A DNA stretch of 64,000 nucleotides from Closterium sp. Naga37s-1 (taxonomy: Eukaryota > Streptophyta > Zygnematophyceae > Desmidiales > Closteriaceae): the NCBI GenBank assembly GCA_947471745.1, contig CANJKZ010000774.1, positions 2,152,001-2,216,000 on the forward strand. Direction: 5' to 3'. The first letter of the stretch is position 1, and each line of letters begins with the position of its first letter. A program made the position numbers and the translations under genes. Below are positions 49,388 to 59,393 of this stretch, piece after piece. Below the pieces are notes generated by a model. It searched no databases, was not told the DNA's origin, and saw only the letters and a program-made list of their open reading frames with translations.

Positions 49388-52340
49388 CCTGCGGGTGCGG
49401 GGACTGGGGGTGCTGAGCCTGGGGTTTCTGTGTCTGAGGGTGCGGAGCCTGGGGGTGCTGAGCCTGAGCGTGTGGAGCCTGGGGGTGCTGAGTCTGGGAG
49501 TTCTGAGCCTGGGGGTGCTGAGCCTGAGCGTGCTGTGTCTGGAGGTCCTCCAGGTGTCCCGTCGCAGCGGGAGACCCTCTCTCCGCAGCAGCTTCATGAG
49601 TGGTACGCTCGGCGCTGTCGAGGTGCTGCTAGTGCTGCTGGTGCTACTAGTGCTGCAGGTGTTGGAGGTGCTGCTGGAGCTGCTGGAGGTGCTGCTGGTG
49701 CTGGAGCTGCTGGAGGTGCTGCTGGAGCTGCTGGAGGTGCTGCTTGTGCTGGAGTTGCTGGAGGTGCTACTGGAGGTACTGGTGCTGTTAGAGGTCCTGC
49801 TGGTGTTGGAGCTGCTGGAGGTGCGGGTCCTTGAGGTGCTCGTACTGGAGGTACTGGAGCTGCTGGGGCTGGTGGTGCTGCAGGAGTTGGAGCTGCAGGT
49901 GCTGGAACTGTTACTACTGGAGTTGCTTCTGGAGCTGGAGCTGCTGGAGGTACTGGAGCTAGTGGTGCTGCGGGAGTTGTAGCTGGCAACCATGGAGTTG
50001 AGGGTACTGGTGCTGTCTCTGCTGTTTCTGGAGGCGCTGCGCGGCCGCGGCCGTACTACGTTCCGCTCCTTCAGCAGGTTCTTGGTCTCCCGCCTTCTCC
50101 TGGTCCTACTCCTCCTTTACTGAGTCCACTGCCTGTCCCGTCACAGTCGCAGTTACAGCCGACCTCTCCACTGCCTGGTCCTTCTTCTTACTCTGGGCCG
50201 ACTAGAGGTCTTACGAGGCGTCGTGAGCCTGAGTCGCGTCTTGTGTCGCCTGAGTCTCGTCCTGCGTCACCTGAGTCTCGTTCTGCGTTGCCTGTCCGCA
50301 CTGTTCGCGTTTGTCGTCGTGTTTCGCGTCCGCGTCCTCCTCCTGTCCCTGGCACTCACTCCATGACACTGCGTCCTTCAACTGCTCCACAGCATGTCCC
50401 TCTGCCGTCTCCTCCTGCGTCCTCTCTTCCTGACGGTCCGGACCCGGAGTCTGACTCCCTTCGTGCTGCTAGTCCTACTGTCACGCGCTTTCTGGCCACT
50501 GCTGTCACTGACCCTCTGTTTGAGTCCACTGCTGCGTCTGCTCTCGTTGCTGAGCTTGTTGACTTTGCTGCAGCCTGTCGCCTAGACTTCGCCACTAGTC
50601 TTGTTGCTGATTCTGATTCTGAGTCTGTCTGTCCTCCGTCCGTCGGGGGTGAGTGTGCTCTTGGCACGGACGTTCTTGAGGACAGACAGGAGGAGCTTGA
50701 GTGCTTTTCCGCTGCTGTACCTCATCTCGTGTCCATGCTGCTTGCCTCTTAGGGAGACCCGGATGCACCAGACATCTCGACCCCGCGCTCTTACGCAGAG
50801 GCGATAGAGGGTCCCTACTCCTCTCAGTGGTAGGCAGCCATGGACGCCGAGATGGCTTCCCGGAAGTCCACAGGCACCTACGTCGATGAGGTTCCCCCGC
50901 CTGGGGCGAACATCGTCAGTGGCATGTGGATCTTCAGGGTGAAGCGGCCGCCGGGTTCTCCGCCTGTCTTCAAGGCGCGTTACGTTGCACGTGGCTTCAG
51001 TCAGCGACAGGGAGTTGAATTCTTCCAGACCTTCTCCCCTATCCCGAAGATGACCACTCTTCGGGTACTGCTGCACGTCGCCGCTCAGCGTGACTACGAG
51101 CTCCACTCGCTTGACTTCAGCACAGCCTTCCTACAGGGCAGCCTACACGAGGAGATCTGGCTGCGCCGCCCACCTGGCTTCACTGGGTCGTTTCCTGCTG
51201 GTACCCAGTGGAGCCTCCAACGGCCAATCTACGGTCTCCGCCAGGCACCCCGTGAGTGGCACGACACACTGAGGACGACTCTTTCTGCTCTTGGTTTTGC
51301 TCCTTCCACTGCTGACCCGTTGATGTTTTCACGCACTGACACCACTCTGCCGCCGTTCTACGTTCTCGTGTACGTAGACGACTTGGTCTTTGCTACTGCT
51401 GACACTGAGGCACTCGCCCACGTGAAGTCCGAGCTGCAGAAGAGACACACGTGCACAGACCTGGGTGAGCTGACAAGCTACCTTGGCTTGCGGATCACCC
51501 GGGACAGAGCACAGCGCACCATTACCTTGACTCAGTCACACATGGTGCAGCAGGTCCTTCAGCGCTTCGGCTTCACGTACTCCTCGCCACAGTCCACTCC
51601 TCTGCCTACCGGTCACTCGCTCTCAGATCCACCTTCGGACGAGTCCGTAGAGCTGAGTGGCCCGTATCCAGAGCTTGTGGGCTGCCTCATGTACCTGATG
51701 ACTTGCACACGACCTGACCTCACATACCCTCTCAGCCTTCTGGCTCGCTACGTGGCTCCCGGTAGGCACCGAAAGGTGCACTGGGATGCCACGAAGAGGG
51801 TGTTGCGCTACTTGTGCAGTACGTCACGCATGGGGCTCATGCTTGGAAGACGGGCTCGAGTTGTCCTCACTGGTCACGCAGACGCTTCCTGGGTTGACGA
51901 CTTGGCTACGCAGCGGTCGTCACAGGGTTACAACCTTCAGCCTTGGCTCCGGTTCTGTCTCTTGGCGGTCTACCCGCTCGTCTTCTGTTCTCAGCTCCAG
52001 TTGTGAGGCTGAGATCTACGCTGGGGCCATGGCTGCACAGGAGTTACGCTGGCTCACCTACCTACTGACCGACTTGGGAGAGGCGCCTCGTTCTCCTCCA
52101 GTTCTGTACGTCGACAACAAGGCCATGCTTGCCTTGTGTTAGGAGCACAGATTGGAGCACAGAACGAAGCACATTGCTCTGCGCTACTTCCTTGCTCGTG
52201 GCCAGCTTCGTCTTGCTTACATGGCCTCACAGGCCAACACTGCTGATGTTTTCACCAAGGCACTTCAGCCTTGTGATCATCAGCGTTTCTGTACTGTTCT
52301 AGGCCTTGTACCTACTGTGCCTCACTTGCTTACTTCTTGA
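49388..52340 (+). pseudogene. E9 linker, RT and RNase H
   Basis: The linker holds the second LREW-type motif, QQLHEWY (about 49584-49605), in an RETLS context. Gly-Ala repeats follow, with TGA at about 49832. Further stops occur at 50750 and about 50831. RT is open from 50840 and has WIFRVKR, FKARYVARGF, LYGLRQAPREWH-type sequence and YVDD (51371-51382). A one-base insertion at about 51930 shifts the frame before RNase H; CEAEIY (about 52010) is in the new frame. TAG at 52140 interrupts YVDNKAMLALC. The end is LPHLLTS-stop at 52340. Confidence 0.83.
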
Positions 52341-52569
52341 CTCTGTTTGTACTGTACTCTATATACGTATACTTGCATGCTTACACTTGCTAGGTTGTGT
52401 TCACTGTATTGTTTGTTCTCATTTATATTACTCTGCATGTGAACTGGCCTTGTGGCCATTTGCTTGTGCTCTGTCTGCGTGGTGACTTTGTGATCCACCC
52501 TGAGCTTGCTTTGCCTTTCTTGACTGGTCTTGTGACCTCTTGTTCTCCCCCACTTTGCCTATGGGGGTG
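52341..52569 (+). other. E9 3' UTR with hairpins and polypurine tract
   Basis: Homologous to the other short-LTR elements. GGCC-TTGT-GGCC is at 52446-52457. The C5A/TG5 inverted repeat containing the polypurine tract is at 52547-52567. Confidence 0.7.
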
Positions 52570-52699
52570 TGTCAAACATATATGTTATAGTCTATCTAGG
52601 CTGTAGTGGGGTAGTTCTTATAGGGTACAACACTTTTAGGTTCCTATTTGTACCCACCTGTTTGCAAGTTTAGTCATTCATTCTGTCAATATTCTAACT
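52570..52699 (+). repeat. E9 3' LTR (130 bp)
   Basis: It starts TGTCAAACATATATG and ends ATTCTAACT, the last base differing from the usual CA. CTAAG (52700-52704) follows, then the E8 RT sequence TCACACATG. Confidence 0.85.
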
Positions 52700-52704
52700 C
52701 TAAG

Positions 52705-53523
52705 TCACACATGTTGCACCAGGTCCTTCAGCGCTTTGGCTTCCATTTCTCCTCCCCATAACCCACTCCTCTGTCTACCAGCCACTCGCTCTCAGCTCCA
52801 CCTTCGGACGAGTCCGTAGAGCCGAGTGGTCTGTGCCCAGAGCTTGTGGGTTGCCTCATGTACCTGATGACGTGCACACGACCTGACCTCGCGTACCCTC
52901 TCAGCCTTCTGGCTCACTACATGGCTCCCGGTGGGCACCGAAAGGTGCACTGGGATGCTGCGAAGAGGGTACTGCGTTACCTGTGCAGTACGTCGGGCAT
53001 GGGGCTCGTGCTTGGAGGACGGGGTCCAGTTGTCCTCACCGGTCACGCAGACGCTTCGTGGGTTGACGACTTAGCTACGCAGCGGTCGTCACAGGGTTAC
53101 ACCTTCAGCCTCGGTTCCGGCTCTGTTTCTTGGCGGTCTACCCGCTTGTCTTCGGTTCTAAGCTCCAGTTGTGAGGCTGAGATCTACGCCTGGGCCATGG
53201 CTGCACAGGAGCTACGCTGGCTCACCTACCTGCTGACTGACTTGGGAGAGCAGCCTCGTTCGCCTCTAGTTCTGTACGTAGACAGCAAGGCCATGATTGC
53301 CTTGTGTCAGGAGCACAGACTGGAGCACAGAACGAAGCACATCGCTCTTCGATACTTCCTTGCTCGAGAGTTGCAGCAGCCTGGCCAGCTTCGTCTTGCG
53401 TACGTGGCCACTAGGGCCAACACTGCTGATATATTCACCAAGGCACTTCTGCCTGGTGATCATCAGTGCTTCTCTACTGTGTTCGGCCTTCTGCCTACTT
53501 TGCCTCACTTGCTTACTGCTTGA
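52705..53523 (+). pseudogene. E8 RNase H and end of pol
   Basis: It continues the E8 reading after the E9 insertion: VLQRFGF, a TAA at about 52760, then an open frame from 52846 with ELVGCLMYLMTCTRPDLAY (start), HADASWVDD, CEAEIYAWAMAAQEL and YVDSKAMIALCQEH to LPHLLTA-stop at 53523. The RNase H active-site pattern is present, but the gene upstream is broken. Confidence 0.83.
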
Positions 53524-53749
53524 CTCTGCTTGTACTGTGATATATATATATCCCTGCATGCTTGCACTTGCTAGGATATGATCACTGTATTGTTTGTTCT
53601 CTTTATATCACTCTGCATGTGAACTGGCCTTGTGGCCCTTTGCTTGTGCTCGGACTGTGAGGTGACTTTGTGATCCACCCTGAGCTTGCTTTTCTTTTCT
53701 TGACTGGTCTTCTGACCACTTGTTCTCCCCCACTTTGCCTATGGGGGTG
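53524..53749 (+). other. E8 3' UTR with hairpins and polypurine tract
   Basis: GGCC-TTGT-GGCC is at 53626-53637. The inverted repeat CCCCCA/TGGGGG is at 53727-53747, directly before the LTR. Confidence 0.7.
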
Positions 53750-53882
53750 TGTCAGAACATTATAGCTTTTATATTTGTGTAGGCTATAGTGGGGTAGCCC
53801 ATAAGGGGTACAACCCAATTAGGGTTAGTACTTGTACCGAATTGTTTCATAGTTCATTCATTCTCATTCATTACTTTCAACA
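53750..53882 (+). repeat. E8 3' LTR (133 bp)
   Basis: It begins TGTCAGAACATTATAG and ends TACTTTCAACA. It holds the nested hairpin AACCCAATTAGGGTT (53812-53826) within GGGTACAA and TTGTACC. It is close to the E13 LTR at 63303-63434. Confidence 0.85.
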
Positions 53883-54257
53883 AGCGTTGGCGACGTCGAT
53901 TTGTCCGAGCTTTTTCCGCTTCATGGTTGCTATCGCGAGGAGAATCCGTAGTGAGGTATGTTGGCTAACTGGCGCGAAGGTTTCGGTGAAGTCTCGTCTG
54001 TGCTCTTGATCGAAGCCGCGTACGACCCAGCGCGCCTTAAACTTATCGATCGTTCCGCCCGCTTTTGTATCACGCGGAAGACCCATTTTCCCGTGAGAAC
54101 CGTTTTTTTGCGTGCCACTTCAATGGGTATGACTTTCCAGGTGTTGCGGTCTTGCAGCGCCTTTAATTCTCTGCCCATGGCTTTGCACCATTTTTCCCTT
54201 TGTTCCCCCCCCAGAGCCTGCTGAATCGTAGCAGGCTCCTTAGGTGCTGCCGTGTGA
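53883..54257 (-). pseudogene. E10: RT start of a different copia family (relic)
   Basis: The minus strand codes ATIQQALGGEQREKW, then MGRELKALQDRNTWKVI, TGKWVFRVI and, after a one-base frameshift, KFKARWVVRGFDQEHRRDF and TETFAPVSQHTSLRILLAIA to QIDVANA. This is the beginning of a copia RT but not of the short-LTR clade. Both sides are cut, by the E8 LTR and by E11. No LTR of this family is seen. Confidence 0.75.
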
Positions 54258-54635
54258 TGGTGCGCCGTGCTCTGTCCCGGGTGATCAGCAAACCAAGATA
54301 GCTGCGCAACTCACCCAAGTCAGTGCAGGTGTGTCTCTTCTGCAGCTCCGACTTCACAAGGGTCAGTGCCTCAGTGTCAGCAGTGGCAAAGGCGAGGTCG
54401 TCGACGTACACTAGGACATAGAACGGCGGCAGCGACGTATCGGTGTGTAGAAACTGCGACGGGTCAGTAGCAAAAGGAGTAAACCCCAGAGCTGCAAGTG
54501 TAGTCCTCAGTGTGTCGTGCCACTCGCGAGGCGCCTGGCGGAGACCGTAGACTGGCCGCCGGAGGCTCCACTGGGTACCTGCAAGAAACGACCCAGTGAA
54601 GCTAGCTGGGCGGCGGAGCCAGATCTCCTTGTGAG
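54258..54635 (-). pseudogene. E11 RT fragment
   Basis: It codes KEIWLRRPASFTGSF, YGLRQAPREWH, LFLHTD-type sequence and YVDDLAFATAD (YVDD at 54397-54408) to LGLLITRDRARRTI, where the E10 relic begins. It is fused upstream to protease sequence. Confidence 0.8.
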
Positions 54636-56072
54636 GCACCTGAGTCCAGCGTGAAGGTGTTCAAGGCCTCAGCAGGCGTAGTACCAGGGAGAACAGACTC
54701 ACTAGCACCTAGAGCAACAGCGTCTATACCTGGGTCAGGCGGCACACACCGGTAACAGTCACCCTCAGCACTAGCAGACAAAGCATACATAGCAAAAAGA
54801 ATAGCATCATAGTCTAGGTCAAAGATCGCAACACCAGACCTAAGCAGCTCTGCCCAGTGGGGGCGCTCGACCTCCTCACCAAACAGAGCGCGCCAAGCAT
54901 CGTCAAGGCGGGAGAAGCAGCGGTGCTGCGTGTGCTCCTTCCCGCATGTCTGACCAACACGGCCACCCGTGCGAATGACACACGAGCAGCTCACACTACC
55001 CCTAGACGCCCCACGCTGAAACAACCACTCACGTAGCTGCTTGGGCGACGGGGTCTCGCTCCGACGCTGCTGCAGCTGCCTGTGGCCTCCTCCAGAACCT
55101 CCACGCTGAGCTCCAGTCCTACCGCCACCACTGCGACTATCGCCACTCCCACCGCTGCCTCCACCGCCGCCACCAACGCCCCCACTCCCTCCACCACTCC
55201 CACCGTTGCCACCACCTCCACTGCCTCCACCACCTCCACTGCTGCCACCACCACCTCCCCCGCTGCCACCGCCACCACTCCCGCCACCCTTGCTCTTGCC
55301 GATGCGGCGCTTCGCACTAGCAGAAGCAGCTCCGACGTCCTCAGTACCAGGGACGTCTGCTGCAGCAGCAGAGGCGTAGGAGGGGGCAAGGGGGGAGGGG
55401 GAGCACCCCTCAAAGAAGGGCGTGCGCAGAGTGCCACGAGCAGCACCTACAGCAACTGCACTAGTCTCAGCTGCAAGGAAGTGCTCCTCGAGTAGGTCAA
55501 CAGCGAGGGAGGTGGGGTCAAGTGAGAGAAAGTGGTCCCTGACAGAGCGAAGAGAGTCAGGGAGGCGGGTGACTGAAGTAGAGAGTGATGAACATCGGGG
55601 GCTGGTTCCTGTCAAGGAACTCAGCATGGACGGTAGCGCGGTAGCGAGCGTTGCTAGTGCGGAGGTGGGAAACAAGGTCCACTACCGTGGCAAAGGCGGA
55701 CAGCTCGGGGAACAGGTAGGGAAGATGTAGGCGGCCTAGAGCAGTAGTGGTAGGCGAGGAGAAGCGGGCGACTACAGCGTCGTACAGTGCCTGTGCTGTC
55801 CTGTGCTATCCGAAGTGAGCGCATTCAGCTAACGGCAGGTGGTTGCGAATGGCTAAGCGGGCAGCAGCGTCGCGAGTAAGCCACTGTGAGCGAGTCGCAC
55901 TGTCAGCTGTGGTGGGAGGGGCAGTAGCAGCGCCTGACGCGAGGTCAAACAGCAAAACACTGTCCTTAGAATCGCTCAGTAGGTACAGCTGCAGGTTGTC
56001 GAGCCACGTGTCAAACTGAATCGGTCTGCCCTCCTGATCGAACGCAAGAACTCGAAGCGAGGCCATAGCGGC
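54636..56072 (-). pseudogene. E11 gag and protease start
   Basis: The gag start is ATG 56072 (MASLRVLAFDQEGRPIQF). A TAG near 55810 follows HFG, and the frame shifts near 55600. Gag then continues with VTRLPDSLRSVRDHFLSLDP, a poly-Gly block and QLREWLFQ (about 55018-55043). The Cys/His motif (CSCVIRTGGRVGQTCGKEHT, about 54915-54990) precedes SRLDDAWRALF. Protease ends just after LDSGAS at about 54640 because of the deletion. Confidence 0.8.
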
Positions 56073-56162
56073 GCAGGACGCAGGAGCAGCTGAGAGGGGC
56101 GGCAGTAGTAGCAGCAGTAGTAGCAGTAGCAGTAGCAGCAGTATCATTAGCAGCAGTAGCAT

Positions 56163-57022
56163 GCAAGAAGCGGCGTGCGGGGCCTGGGGTCGACGGGCCG
56201 GGGCCTAGGGGCGACGGGTCGGGGGCCTAGCGGCGACAGGCTGAGGGGCCTGGAGTGACGGGCCGCGGGGCCGAGAGCGACGGGCCGGAGCCTAGGGGGG
56301 GTCGAGCCGAAGGGCGTAGGGGTGACTAGCCACGGGGCCTAGGGTCGACTAGCCACGGGGCCTAGGTTAGGGCGACGGGCGAAGGGCCGCGGGGCCGGGG
56401 CCTAGGTTAGGGGCGACGGGCCGCGATGGGTGACGGGGGTCGGGGCCTAGGGGGGGGTCGACGGGCGACGGGCCTCGGGGCCGGGGCCTAGGTTAGGGGC
56501 GAAAGGCCGCGGGGCCAGGGGCGACGGGCTACGGCCGGGCCTTGGAGGGTCGACGGGCGACGGGCCTCGGGGCCGGGGCCTAGGCTAGGGGCGACGGGCC
56601 ACGGGGCCAGGGGCGACGGGCAAGGGTCGGGCCTTAGGGGGGGTCGACGGGCGACGGGCCTCGGGGCCGGGGCCTAGGTTAGGGACGACGGGCCGTGGGG
56701 CCGCGGGGGGGGTCGACGGGCGATGGGCCGAGGGCCCGGGGCCTAGGTTAGGGTCGACGGGCGAAGGGCCGCGGGGCCGGGGCCTAGGCTAGGGGCGACG
56801 GGCCGCGGGGCCTGGGGCGACGGGCGACGGTTGGGCCTAAGGGGGGTCGACGGGCGACTGGCCGCGGGGCTGGGGCCTAGGCTAGGGGCAACGGGCCGCG
56901 GGGCCAGGGGCGACGGACGACGGTCGGGCCTAGGGGTGTCGACGGGCGACGGGCCGCGAGGCCGGGGCCTAGGCTAGGGGCGATGGGCTGCGGGGCAAGG
57001 GGCGACGGGCGACGGTCGGGCC
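56163..57022 (-). repeat. E11 leader: about 92-bp satellite units
   Basis: GGGTCGACGGGCGACGGGCC followed by a GGGGCCTAGGTTAGGGGCG-type segment recurs about six times between 56456 and 57020 with a period of about 92 bp, sometimes longer. The first part (56163-56450) is less regular. The E12 LTR interrupts it at 57023. Confidence 0.75.
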
Positions 57023-57402
57023 TGTGAAGAAACGAAATTGAAGCATTATCTTGATTCGATCATTAGAAAGCATACATAGCTTTTGGGAAGAGAGGGTTGG
57101 AAGGGAAAGGAGGGAGGTGGGATTAGGGGAGTGGGCCAACCTATGGCCCATTGGGTTGGGTTGGCCACACTTGAGGGAGTGGGCCAACATATGGCCCATT
57201 GGGTTGGGTTGGCCACACTTGGAGGATTGGGCCAACCCGTGGCCCATAGGGTTGCATTTGGGGGCTCCACCACAATTGGGTTGGATTGGCACCCCAAAAT
57301 GCAAGACTACACCCAAAGTTGGGTGTAGTCCCAACCCAAATGTACACCACAATTGGTGTACAGTCACAAGTGTTAGCATGCTAGAACATGGGAATTCTAA
57401 CA
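57023..57402 (-). repeat. E12 3' LTR (380 bp) with internal 48-bp repeats
   Basis: On the minus strand it starts TGTTAGAATTCCCATG and ends TTTCTTCACA. Within it a 48-bp unit (GTGGGCCAACCTATGGCCCA and following, from 57131) is repeated twice and partly a third time. The purine-rich AAGGGGTTG (minus) lies directly upstream at 57403-57411. Confidence 0.72.
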
Positions 57403-57445
57403 CAACCCCTTAGCAGGCTAACACAAGAAGGGAGCAACCCCTGAA

Positions 57446-59176
57446 TCAGGGGGCGCCCGGGCGAGCAAGACCAATGAGGCGGAGGAGAGCAGAGTGCGCA
57501 GGGCGAAGGAGAGCCTTGGTGAAGTTGTCGGCCAAGTTGGCCTCGGCAGCAATCTTGCAGACAGCAAGAAGGCCGCGCTAGACGAGCTCGTGGATGAAGA
57601 AGTAGCGTGGTTCGATGTGCTTGGAGCGGGCGTGGTAGACAGGGTCCTGAGTGAGGTGGATGGTGCTGGCGTTGTCACACCAGAGGGTGGGGCAGGGCTG
57701 AGGGGCGCCAAGCTCAGCAAGAAGAAAGCAGAGCCAGCGGGACTCATGGGCGGCCATGGTGCCAGCGTAGAGCTCAGCCTCGCAGGAGGAGAGGGAAACG
57801 GAGGAGGAGCGTGTGGAGCGCCAGCTAACAAGGCCGCTGCCGAGGGTGAAGCCGTAGCCTTGAGAGGAGCGGCGGTCAGGCTGCAAGTCGGCCCAAAAGG
57901 AGTCGCTAAAGCCTGAAAGGAAGGGAGGGGAGGAGCCACCAAGAGTGAGAGCGTGCTCCTTGGTGCCGCAAAGGTAGCGGAGGACCCGCTTAGCAGCTTT
58001 CCAGTGCACCTCGGTGTGGCGACCAGGGCCAACAAAACGAGCGAGCACGCTGATGGGGTAGGCGAGGTCGGGACGGGTGCACATCATAGCGTACATTAGC
58101 GACCCAACGAGCTCAGCATAAGGGTGAGAGGAGGAGGAGGGCGAGGTGGGTGGAGCAAGCTGGTGGCCGAAAGGGAGGGGGGTGGCTATGGGACTGGCCT
58201 GAGTCATCTCGAATTTCTCCAAGATCTGGCCGATGTAATGAGACTGGGAGAGGGTGATGGTGCGAGCGGGACGGTCGCGAGTGATAGACATGCCAAGGTA
58301 GTGTGTGAGGTTGCCCAGGTCCTTGCACTTGAGGCGCTGCTGCAGCTGCTGCTTCATCTGCTCCATGTCAGTCTTGGAGTCAGCGTGCAGGGTCATGTCA
58401 TCCACATACACCTGAATGAAGAAGCGGCGAGGGGAGGAGCGAAGGAAGAGACTGGTGTCAGAATGCGAGGTAGAGAAGCCAAGGGATCCCAGGGTGGCAG
58501 ACAGCTTCGCGTGCCACTCCCGAGGTGCCTGCTTCAGACCGTAGACAGGTCTACGCAGCAGCCACACAGTGTTTTCTGGAAAGGCGGCGTGGAACCCGGG
58601 GTGTCGCCGGAGGAAGATGCGCTCGCGCAGTTCCCCTTGCAGGAACGCATTGGAGACGTCCATGGAACAGACCTCCATGTCGTCGCGCGCACCAAAGTCG
58701 AGGAGGGTGCGGAGGGTGGGCGGCCTAGCGGTGGGGGCGTAGGTGAACCAGTAATCTTCAGCCCAAGTCTGGGTGAACCCCTTAGCGCAATAGCAGGCCT
58801 TGTAGACCGGATCTTCGCCTAGCAGCTGCTGCTTCACCCGAAAGACCCACTTGCCCTCGACAAGGTTGGCATCGGCCGGGAGGGGGACATTAACGAAGGA
58901 GTCGTTGCGAATGAAGGCCTCACACTCCAGGAAGATTGCCGCAATCCACATGTCCGCATCAGGGCAAGCGATGGCCTCTTTAAAGGTGGAGGGAGTGAAG
59001 ATGGTGGGGGTGGAGGTGGCGCCAAGGACGGGAATGCCAAGGAAGTCATGAAAGATGGAGGCAAGGAAAGGAGTGTGGTGCCGAATGGTGAGGAACTCCG
59101 CATGGGATTCCTCAAGGAGCTGAATGGAGGCGGGAGGAGGGGCTCCAAAGACCTTGTCAATGGATCGAGTGTGCAT
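57446..59176 (-). pseudogene. E12 RT and RNase H
   Basis: A frame of 532 codons covers KWVFRVKQ, YKACYCAKGF, MEVCSMDVSNAFLQGEL, YGLKQAPREWH and YVDDMTLHADS (YVDD near 58400). RNase H includes FSDSFWADL, CEAELYAGTMAAHE and WCDNAS. TAG at 57578 replaces the usual QQ or equivalent after HELV; the reading resumes to ARPGAP-stop at 57446. Apart from this stop the RT-RNase H part is intact. It is clearly outside the short-LTR clade. Confidence 0.85.
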
Positions 59177-59323
59177 TCGAGGGAGGAGGAAAGGGGAGGA
59201 GCGGGAAGTTGCCCGGTGGCGCTGCTGCTGCTGCTGCTGCTGGACCTCCTGCTGCTGCTGCTGCTGGACCTCCTGCTGCCCCTGCTGCTGAGTCGGCTAC
59301 TGCTGCTGCTGCCGCTGACCTGG

Positions 59324-59356
<33 letters not shown>

Positions 59357-59360
59357 ACCC

Positions 59361-59393
<33 letters not shown>

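Larger units (their letters stand above)
46674..52699 (+). mobile_element. E9: short-LTR copia element, 5' end missing
   Basis: It begins abruptly inside gag (DDAVVARYSSPATAALSRL) and runs through protease, integrase, RT and RNase H to a 3' UTR and LTR (52570-52699). CTAAG after this LTR is one base different from the CTCAG duplication of the solo LTR at 46205. E9 is thus the element that inserted at this E8 site, now rearranged. Confidence 0.82.
40321..53882 (+). mobile_element. E8: short-LTR copia element with nested insertions
   Basis: A 5'-truncated LTR (40321-40425) pairs with the LTR at 53750-53882: both carry GTGTAGGCTATAGTGGGGTA and AACCCAATTAGGGTT. Between them run leader, gag, protease, integrase and RT up to 46199. 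The RNase H part is split by an LTR insertion (46205-46335) and by E9 (46674-52699) and resumes at 52705. The left flank is E7 and the right flank a different copia relic, so no target duplication is available. Confidence 0.82.
54258..57022 (-). mobile_element. E11: short-LTR copia element with internal deletion
   Basis: On the minus strand: leader (56163-57022), gag, start of protease, then directly an RT fragment. Integrase and the linker have been deleted at about 54635. The 5' side is cut by E12 and the 3' side by E10. Confidence 0.8.
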
